From Alphaproteobacteria bacterium 33-17 (GTDB lineage: Bacteria; Pseudomonadota; Alphaproteobacteria; Rickettsiales; 33-17), in contig MKSX01000020.1 of assembly GCA_001897445.1 (NCBI GenBank), positions 1 through 64,000 of the forward strand: 64,000 nt of DNA, read 5' to 3'. This document shows, piece after piece, positions 57,584-64,000 of the stretch. The position numbers were made by a program, and so were the translations under genes. Numbering within the stretch: position 1 is the first letter of the stretch; every line of letters starts with the position of its first letter. The notes under the pieces were generated by a model. The model had not been told where the DNA came from, made no database searches, and was given only the letters and a program-made list of their open reading frames with translations.

Positions 57584-57852
57584 ATATTCTTTGTCTTAAT
57601 TCGCTATAAATATATTCATTATTGTATAGGTTTTAAGTTTCATTTACTGTCATTGCGAAAAATGCGAAGCATTTTGTGGCAATCCAAAGTTCTAAAAGCT
57701 TCATAAAACCAAATAATCTTATTTGTAATGTAGATTGCCACGCAAATTAAACATTTGCTCGCAATGACCGTCACTGAAATTATGAACTTCTACAATTCTG
57801 CCAAGTCACGCTTTATAATGAAAAAATTTTAGAACATAAAAACTATATCTTA
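57584..57852. other. Intergenic region with a palindromic repeat
   Basis: Between the Ala/Lys-rich gene's terminator and the end of the prepilin gene I find no coding sequence; the main content is the palindromic repeat at about 57649-57768. No clear terminator for the prepilin operon is seen, unless the palindrome acts as one. Confidence 0.5.
57649..57768. repeat. Palindromic dispersed-type repeat (about 120 bases)
   Basis: The ends GTCATTGCGA and TCGCAATGAC are exact inverted repeats, and inside them GTGGCAATC and GATTGCCAC pair again. The ends extend imperfectly to about 57637 and 57780. The CATTGCGA...GTGGCAATC pattern is of a kind I know from repeated palindromes in other proteobacterial genomes. 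No second copy is in this window. Confidence 0.7.
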
Positions 57853-60219
57853 CTAATACACGCAATATAATTCTGTACTATGGCAGCTTTGACATTTAGG
57901 TGGTGTACTAGATGAATCAGTCCCATCACATACGTCGTTTCTATTGGTATCTGGTCTATATAGTATTCCTGTCCTGCTGCCACTACATGCGCTTGATGCA
58001 CTTGCTGCAAATGGTGCGCTATCTGTTGAGTTGAGTGTTCCTGTGCCTAAACATGACCTTGCTGTTGTTGCGGCAAGTCCGTTTAATCTTGTGCCATATG
58101 TGGCAGATGTAACACCAGCATTACAGAAATCTACCCAATGTCCTCTATCTGAGCAAATAACTTTAGCATCCTGTGCAATTGAAGCAGGGAATAGAGAGCC
58201 ATACGGACTATTACATTTTGGAGGATTTGTAGGGCTTGGATTATCTTTGTCAATTTTTACAATTTCATAAGTACCATGCTCAGGTGCATATACCGTACCC
58301 CCGCCATAATCATATGTTTGCGGGAATAGCATATTGAAGAAATAATCTGGATTTGTAGGGGATGTAGTATTTGCACTGCCAAGAGCAGGACATGCGTTTG
58401 CTAAACATGCTCCGTTACGTGCCTGCCATGTGCCGTCAAAGCCGCAGCGACTTGAATTGCTATAATTAGCATTATTAATGTTATTGGTATATGGGGCTGT
58501 AGGGCAAGCAGTTGCTGCATGGTTAACGTTACTAGCATATCCAGCCGCAGTAGTGTAAGTGCCAAGCCCAGTATTTTGGTCTCCTGTAGTTCTGGTATTA
58601 CAATATCTGGTATTGCATGTTGAGGTATGAACCACCCAGTCCCCTCTGTTAGGAGTTGCTCCAGTATTTAAAGTGCATACCTCAACTGTAAATCCTTCCT
58701 CATTATTGTTGCAGACAGTGCCTCTGGATATTTTAATACCCCCGATTGGTTCTGTCCCACATGTAATAGGCACGCAATTATCACTTTGAGTAATATAATT
58801 ACCAGATGTTACGCATACCTGAATATGTGATCCTGTATATCCCATTGGGCAGCCAATATCACGAGTATTACCGGCAGCACAAGGAGCGCCTGTATATAAA
58901 GGTAAGCATCTTGAGTGTAAGGGGTTATCGAAAGCAGCCGTAGCATTTGCACCAAGTCTGCATCCTCTTGTAATGTTAGCGCCCCCAACTAGCGCATAGT
59001 TAGCATTTCCACAGGTGTTAAGTGTTCCTGCTGCTTCAAATGATCCTGGATTTATAGCGCCTGTGCATTGTAATGTTGTACTACATCCGCTAAATTGGGT
59101 TGTCCAGTTTTGTGCGGTACAGACTTGAGTGACATAACCTGTTATTCCGATTGGGCATGCAAGAGTCCTGTTCATTGCATAACCAGTTGCTCCCTGATCA
59201 ATTGCTCTACAAGCATTTGCAGTTTGTATGGCGCAAGTGTTGCTATATGCCAAAAAGCCACTTGGCATGCAAGTTAATGTTATTCTAGAAGTTGATGTAG
59301 ATAAATAACCGGTTGGACAAGGTAAATTTAAGGCTTCACCATTTCGAAGTCCAAAACCGCATTCAACAGGTTTACATGTGGTTCTGGTATTAACCCATAA
59401 AGCTGAACCACCAGACAATGTACATTCCTCTATAACTTTACCTACCTGACCATATGGGCATGCAGTAGTTGAGCTTTGGCGAGTAGAACCTATTGGATAG
59501 CCGCCAACGCAGGTATTTGCTGTTGCAGCAGTTATATTAAGTCCTGATATTAAAAAAGTCATTCTACAGGTAATATTGCTATTTGAAACTGCATAAGCTC
59601 CTGTCGCAAGCATACATGAATTTGCAGCGGCATTGCTTCCATCAAAGCCCATGATTTTACCAGTTGCCGCCATTCCATCATCATATTTTTGATCAATGCC
59701 AAAAGCCTCGCTAGGACTAAGCACGGCAAGATCGTTATTAGTTGAACTATATCCATCAAGAGAAATGGCAAGCCCATTGGCTGTTGAAACTATCCTAAAT
59801 CCTGAATTTGGTATTTTGCCTGCAGGCACACCGCCAATAGACGTACCACTTGTAATAATATATCTATCGCCACTATTTCCACTAAAGTTACCAGTATATA
59901 ATTTAGCTTGGTTAAGATGCGCCCAAAATAGAACATCTTCATTGCCGCTAATTATAGCATTACCAGAACTTGTACCACTTGGCATAACGCCTATTGTATT
60001 AGAATCTGTAATATCTCCAGGAAGAGCGCCGTATTGAGTTTCAAAGGTTTTAACGGCTTGTTTAACTTTTTCAATTTCAGCTATGGTTGCTGTAACTTGT
60101 GATGATCTTATAAGGTTTTGTCCGGCAGAAACTGCGCCAAATAAAAAGCCAATAATAACTAAAACTATCGATAGTTCTACAAGTGTGAAGCCTTTTCTAT
60201 ACGACAATTTCATGTACAT
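57853..60219 (-). CDS. Giant cysteine-rich type IV prepilin-like protein
   Basis: A 788-residue protein with a perfect class III signal: RKGFTLVELSIVLVIIGFL, cleaved after Gly10, with Glu15 as mature Glu5. A pilin-like body (ATIAEIEKVKQAVKTFETQY) follows. From about residue 230 it becomes a chain of cysteine-rich units, roughly C-P-x-G-x-x-G-x(4-7)-C-x(10-20)-C: ACPYGQVGKVIEEC, ACPIGITGYVTQVC, GCPMGYTGSHIQVC. Typical pilins have 150-200 residues, so this is a pilin fold fused to a large extracellular, probably disulfide-bonded region, like a tip adhesin or minor pseudopilin. It lies three bases after gspF. Confidence 0.85.
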   Translation of the reverse strand: MYMKLSYRKGFTLVELSIVLVIIGFLFGAVSAGQNLIRSSQVTATIAEIEKVKQAVKTFETQYGALPGDITDSNTIGVMPSGTSSGNAIISGNEDVLFWAHLNQAKLYTGNFSGNSGDRYIITSGTSIGGVPAGKIPNSGFRIVSTANGLAISLDGYSSTNNDLAVLSPSEAFGIDQKYDDGMAATGKIMGFDGSNAAANSCMLATGAYAVSNSNITCRMTFLISGLNITAATANTCVGGYPIGSTRQSSTTACPYGQVGKVIEECTLSGGSALWVNTRTTCKPVECGFGLRNGEALNLPCPTGYLSTSTSRITLTCMPSGFLAYSNTCAIQTANACRAIDQGATGYAMNRTLACPIGITGYVTQVCTAQNWTTQFSGCSTTLQCTGAINPGSFEAAGTLNTCGNANYALVGGANITRGCRLGANATAAFDNPLHSRCLPLYTGAPCAAGNTRDIGCPMGYTGSHIQVCVTSGNYITQSDNCVPITCGTEPIGGIKISRGTVCNNNEEGFTVEVCTLNTGATPNRGDWVVHTSTCNTRYCNTRTTGDQNTGLGTYTTAAGYASNVNHAATACPTAPYTNNINNANYSNSSRCGFDGTWQARNGACLANACPALGSANTTSPTNPDYFFNMLFPQTYDYGGGTVYAPEHGTYEIVKIDKDNPSPTNPPKCNSPYGSLFPASIAQDAKVICSDRGHWVDFCNAGVTSATYGTRLNGLAATTARSCLGTGTLNSTDSAPFAASASSACSGSRTGILYRPDTNRNDVCDGTDSSSTPPKCQSCHSTELYCVY

Positions 60220-60222
60220 GCC

Positions 60223-61428
60223 CTAAAACTTCATTTTACTAAAGCTACTATATAGAGGACCAAATACTGCGACGGATACCCACATCATAATCCCACCTAA
60301 AATAATCGTAAGCGTTGGCTGTATAAGACCGATCATGGTATTTACTGACTCATCTACCTCTTTATCAAAAAAGTAGTTTACGTTTTTAAGTGTTTCGTCA
60401 ATTCTTCCGCTATCTTCACCAACCTTTACCATTCTGAGTACCATAGAAGGGAATTGATTAGCGGCGGTCATTGCCTGAGTAAGCGATGTTCCCTCTGATA
60501 CTGCCTTTTTAACGGCATGAACAGATTCTTTAATAACGGCATTTTTTACAACGTTATTAGCAATTTCCAGACAGTCTAAAATACCTATACCGCTTCTATA
60601 AGTAATTGATAAAAACCTAGAGAATCTTGCTACTTCAATTTTACGAATTGTCTCGCCAATTTTAGGAATCCTTAAAAATATAGCGTCCATTTGATAATTA
60701 AATTCTTCTGAAGCTTTACAGGCAAATTTTAATGAGAAAAAAGTTATCACTGGAAATAAAGCCAAGTACATCCAAAACTTTTGGAAAAAATTTGAAGTAT
60801 TGATAAGAGCAATTGTATATATTGGAAGGTCAAAGCCCTGAGATAATAAAAATCTGGATAATTGCGGTATAACAAATAACATCATAACGCCAATAACTAT
60901 ACACATTAAAATCATTAAAAATACAGGATAATAACTTGCTTTTTTAATTTTACGCTGAATATTATCAACCCATTTCAGATGGTCTGCTAAATGACCGAAA
61001 ACATCAGCTAAATTACCTGTTTTTTCACCTGCTGTAACTAACCCAACAAAAACTTCATCAAAATATTTTGGATGCTGGGCAAGGGCAGCAGAAAGCATTT
61101 TACCTTTATTTATCGAGTCAAAAATTTCAGCTAATATACTTTTCATATGGAAATTATCTGTAGTATCTCGCAGATCACCAACAGCATCAAGTAATGGCAC
61201 GCCTGCACGGTCAAGCTGTTCTAACTGTACGCAAAATACTACTAAATCCTGAAGAGTAAGCTTACTCCCGCCAAAAAATCCTGAGGTTTCATTTATTTCC
61301 TTGCAGCTTATAACATCTAGTCCAAGAGTTTTAAGTTTAGACTCAAGCTCAAGTTCGTTAACAGCGGATATATTACCGCTTATTGTTCTTCCTTTTTCAT
61401 TTAATGCTTGATATTTATATTGCGGCAT
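60223..61428 (-). CDS. gspF: Type IV pilus / type II secretion platform protein (PilC/GspF)
   Basis: Polytopic inner-membrane protein, 401 residues, with two copies of the T2SSF domain: FCVQLEQLDRAGVPLLDAV and FSRFLSITYRSGIGILDCL. About three membrane helices are present. It connects the GspE motor to growing pilus subunits. It starts three bases after gspE stops, and three bases separate it from the prepilin gene, so the three are one operon. Confidence 0.93.
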   Translation of the reverse strand: MPQYKYQALNEKGRTISGNISAVNELELESKLKTLGLDVISCKEINETSGFFGGSKLTLQDLVVFCVQLEQLDRAGVPLLDAVGDLRDTTDNFHMKSILAEIFDSINKGKMLSAALAQHPKYFDEVFVGLVTAGEKTGNLADVFGHLADHLKWVDNIQRKIKKASYYPVFLMILMCIVIGVMMLFVIPQLSRFLLSQGFDLPIYTIALINTSNFFQKFWMYLALFPVITFFSLKFACKASEEFNYQMDAIFLRIPKIGETIRKIEVARFSRFLSITYRSGIGILDCLEIANNVVKNAVIKESVHAVKKAVSEGTSLTQAMTAANQFPSMVLRMVKVGEDSGRIDETLKNVNYFFDKEVDESVNTMIGLIQPTLTIILGGIMMWVSVAVFGPLYSSFSKMKF

Positions 61429-61431
61429 ATT

Positions 61432-63201
61432 TTACAACCTCGACGTCACGTCAATTGTGCTAATTAAAGAATCAACATCTATAAGTCCTTCCAGAACTTT
61501 ATTAGTTCCATCTGCAAGCATCGGAATAAAACCATTACTCATGGCGTAATCCAGCATTGCTTTACGTGTAGAATTGGTTGCAATAAGTTCATCAAGCCCA
61601 CGGTCAATCTGAAGCACTTCGCTAATAGAAATACGACCTTTATAACCTGTATGACCACAAGCTTCGCAACCTTTTCTTTTAAATATTTTTGGAGGGTTAT
61701 CAGGCTTAATATCCAGCACCTTACAATCGTGTTCTGTAGCAACATACTCTTCTTTGCACTTAGCACATAAAATTCTTGCTAAACGCTGAGCAACAATACA
61801 GATAATAGATCCTGCAATCATGGTGCTTTCAACGCCAATATCGCGTAGACGTGGTATAGCACCAATAGCATCATTTGTATGAAGTGTACTATATACCTGG
61901 TGACCTGTCATAGCTGCACGAATAGCCATTGTTGCGGTTTCATGGTCACGAATCTCACCCACGAATATCACGTCAGGATCCTGACGCATAAGCGATTTAA
62001 TACCATCGGTAAAAGATAGTCCTGCACCTTCACGAATGCTACTTTGTCTGATAAGAGCCAGTTTATATTCTACTGGATCTTCTAATGTCATTATATTTTT
62101 TTCAATTGTATTAATATGGCTAAGCATAGAGTACAAAGTAGTTGTTTTACCGCTACCTGTAGGGCCAGTTACAATAATAATGCCTTCAGGACGCAAAACA
62201 CTTTTTTCTAAAACTCTACGATTGTGTTCGCTGTATCCAAGCTTATCAAGTGGCACTAAAGACTGCCTGCTGTCTAAAATCCTCATGACAATATTTTCGC
62301 CATGAATTGTTGGCTGTGTTGCAACCCTGAAATCAATATCACGACCTAATACGTTATATGTAATACGACCATCCTGTGGATTTCTGGTTTCAGCTATGTT
62401 CATTTTTGATATAATTTTGATCCTGACTACAATCGCCGACCAGTATTCTTTATGAAATGACCTGATTTGTCTTAGCTCGCCGTCAATTCTGTAGCGAATT
62501 CTCACGAATGATTCTTCAGGTTCAAAGTGAATATCAGATGCTCCCTGCTTAATGCCATCAATTAATAGCGCATCTACAAGGCGAACTGTAGGGTTAACAT
62601 AGTCATCACCAGCATATTGTATGGATTTATTATCAGAGATACCCGATTCAATTTCTTTTAAGATGCCGTCAATAGACATCTCATACTTATAGCACTGATC
62701 AATTGCTTCTAAAATCTCAGATTCAGGAGCATAAACAGGGGAAATTTTATAGTTACGAGCAAAATACTTCTTAATCTGGTCAATGACCATAATATTATAA
62801 ATATCAGAGATAGCTATTTGTATCTCAGTTTCTGTTTGAGCAACTGGCAAAGCTTTACATCTTATTGCTACTTCCTGAGGGAGCTGATTAATTAAATTAG
62901 GATCGATTACCATGGTTTTGAGGTGTACATTTTTAACGCCAGAAGCTTCTGAAAGTAATTGGCTTAAAGCGCTTTCTGTAATAAATCCTAAATCAACCAG
63001 AATATTGCCAAGCAGCTTATCGCGTGATTTTTCTGATTTTTGTTCAAGTAGGGCAATTTCAAGCTGATCTTTAGAAATCATCCCTTTTTCAATTAGAATA
63101 GTTCCCAGTTTTTTCCCGTGCATAGATGCACCAGGGGCAATTGTAGGCTCGCCACGGTTAATTTTTTCAGTTTCTGGTATATTATTATCTTCTGAGTCCA
63201 T
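61432..63201 (-). CDS. gspE: Type IV pilus / type II secretion ATPase (PilB/GspE)
   Basis: Assembly ATPase of 589 residues. An N-terminal MshEN-like domain (GTILIEKGMISKDQLEIALL) is followed by the motor domain: Walker A GPTGSGKTTT (about 345-354), Asp box TLEDPVEY, Walker B DPDVIFVGEIRD and the His box TGHQVYSTLHTNDA. The zinc motif is C-x-x-C (CAKC) then CEAC. It leads the operon. Secretin, prepilin peptidase and PilT were not seen in the window. Confidence 0.95.
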   Translation of the reverse strand: MDSEDNNIPETEKINRGEPTIAPGASMHGKKLGTILIEKGMISKDQLEIALLEQKSEKSRDKLLGNILVDLGFITESALSQLLSEASGVKNVHLKTMVIDPNLINQLPQEVAIRCKALPVAQTETEIQIAISDIYNIMVIDQIKKYFARNYKISPVYAPESEILEAIDQCYKYEMSIDGILKEIESGISDNKSIQYAGDDYVNPTVRLVDALLIDGIKQGASDIHFEPEESFVRIRYRIDGELRQIRSFHKEYWSAIVVRIKIISKMNIAETRNPQDGRITYNVLGRDIDFRVATQPTIHGENIVMRILDSRQSLVPLDKLGYSEHNRRVLEKSVLRPEGIIIVTGPTGSGKTTTLYSMLSHINTIEKNIMTLEDPVEYKLALIRQSSIREGAGLSFTDGIKSLMRQDPDVIFVGEIRDHETATMAIRAAMTGHQVYSTLHTNDAIGAIPRLRDIGVESTMIAGSIICIVAQRLARILCAKCKEEYVATEHDCKVLDIKPDNPPKIFKRKGCEACGHTGYKGRISISEVLQIDRGLDELIATNSTRKAMLDYAMSNGFIPMLADGTNKVLEGLIDVDSLISTIDVTSRL

Positions 63202-63358
63202 AAGTATAATAAGTAACTGATATTAATATATATAATTTATACTATATTACTTTTACATAAAACAAAAGAAATTAATAATGGTATTGTATTTGTTTGTAAA
63301 ATCTATTAATATATAAATATATTTGTTATTTTATCTATTGCGGCAAAAGGTAAATTTT

Positions 63359-64000
63359 ATGAAAGCTAGCGCTTTTCTTGACTTTTTTAACAAGGTCAGT
63401 TTCAGAAAGAGAGTTGTAATTATCATATATAGTGTGTTTTTGATATCTGGTGGTGCAACTTACTTAATCTCTGATTTTGTTACAGCAAGGAGCGTAAAAG
63501 AGTCTCAGGTAAACCTTTTAAAAACCACTTTGCGAAACAAGGCGGTAGTTCTTAACGATTATTTTAAATCAATTGTTGACGATATAAGCATAACTGCGGA
63601 TGAGAACCATTTTGATGACTTATCAAGGGATTTAATAGATGGATTTAATTCAATTCCTAATAATCCTGGTGATTATATCAGAAACTTATACAGAACTAAA
63701 AATCCATATGAAATTGCCGATTACATGATGCTAAACGATGCTAAAGATGGTTCAAAATACTCAGAAATGCATTCAAAGTATATGCCCTGGCTAAGACGTT
63801 TTGTTAAAGAGAAAGGTTATTATGACCTTTTTATATTTGATACAAAAGGTAACTTAGTTTTCACAGTTGCTAAAGAAGATGATTATGGTTCAAGCTTTGC
63901 TAAAGGTGGAAAGTATTTTGATACTGGACTTGGCAATATTTACAATTTGGTAAGAGATGCTAATAAAAAAGATTTTATAGCATTTAGTGATTTTGAAAAA
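63359..64000 (+). CDS. Partial chemoreceptor or sensor with Cache-type domain
   Basis: An open frame of 214 codons runs off the right edge. AGG precedes the ATG by about nine bases. An N-terminal membrane helix (RVVIIIYSVFLISGGATYLI) is followed by a periplasmic region with YMPWLRRFVKEKGYYDLFIF, then DTKGNLVFTVAKEDDYGSSF and FDTGLGNIY. This is the pattern of the Cache-like sensor found in methyl-accepting chemotaxis proteins and some sensor kinases. The signalling domain is beyond the window, so MCP versus kinase is open. It is divergent from gspE. Confidence 0.75.
   Translation, partial: MKASAFLDFFNKVSFRKRVVIIIYSVFLISGGATYLISDFVTARSVKESQVNLLKTTLRNKAVVLNDYFKSIVDDISITADENHFDDLSRDLIDGFNSIPNNPGDYIRNLYRTKNPYEIADYMMLNDAKDGSKYSEMHSKYMPWLRRFVKEKGYYDLFIFDTKGNLVFTVAKEDDYGSSFAKGGKYFDTGLGNIYNLVRDANKKDFIAFSDFEK

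Noticed and set aside
57649..57768. CRISPR repeat or array
   Set aside because: The structure is one palindrome without repeated units and spacers; no CRISPR array was found anywhere in the window.

Overview
The window is AT-rich bacterial chromosome and fits a motile, host-associated alphaproteobacterium, most likely a flagellated member of the Rickettsiales such as a Midichloriaceae-like or deep Rickettsiaceae-like lineage. The case rests on a Tlc-type ATP/ADP translocase (37392-38927), an Usg-family protein (40188-40490), an alphaproteobacterial LptF, ankyrin-like and effector-like proteins, and a sigma-32 type promoter rather than CIRCE in front of groESL. These sit beside a full chemotaxis cluster and the MotA and MotB stators. 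The species assignment is inference.

Layout: (1) 1-4226 is the replication end of an integrated element abutting the initiator tRNA gene: a terminase-small-subunit-like partial gene, a TOPRIM-DUF3987 primase/helicase, a CHC2 zinc-finger protein, an AlpA-like regulator and an unknown gene. (2) 4405-17290 is mostly housekeeping and envelope: ADP-ribosylglycohydrolase, MFS carrier, UbiK, Lgt, RNase HII, a lipoprotein plus a T4-lysozyme-like protein, RecJ, LptF, a VanX-type dipeptidase, two glycosyltransferases and malate dehydrogenase. (3) 17308-24506 has motA, secA, a parvulin foldase, a TonB-like protein and an NlpC/P60 lipoprotein. (4) 24953-35730 is one long collinear signalling operon: STAS, CheY, CheA, CheW, MCP, CheR, CheD, CheB, a soluble MCP, a second STAS, and a REC-SpoIIE phosphatase. 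(5) 35690-47589 holds an ankyrin-like protein, the translocase, tRNA-Thr, a queuosine-precursor transporter, Usg, an M23 peptidase, motB, an MsbA-like ABC exporter, a PIF1-like helicase and a TauE-type permease. (6) 47859-50440 holds two effector-like genes that share an N-terminal module; the second carries a PP2C phosphatase whose motifs are in a non-canonical order. (7) 50510-55684 has groEL/groES, an AEC transporter, rhamnose and glycosyltransfer genes, and an XRE regulator. (8) 55950-57521 encodes an Ala/Lys-rich protein with its own promoter and operator-like repeats. (9) 57853-63201 is a GspE-GspF-giant cysteine-rich prepilin operon. (10) A Cache-domain receptor gene runs off the right edge.

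Taken together the genes describe a cell that swims towards cues (Che, Mot, Cache receptors), takes up host ATP (Tlc) and remodels its envelope (Lgt, LptF, M23, NlpC, VanX-type, lysozyme-like). It also makes surface or secreted proteins likely to face a host: the prepilin, ankyrin-like, PP2C and Ala/Lys-rich proteins. The strongest candidates for undescribed biology are the rearranged PP2C protein and its module-sharing neighbour, the lysozyme-like protein paired with a lipoprotein, the giant cysteine-rich prepilin, and the chemotaxis operon bracketed by STAS/SpoIIE partner-switching parts. No CRISPR array, rRNA gene or intact insertion sequence was seen.
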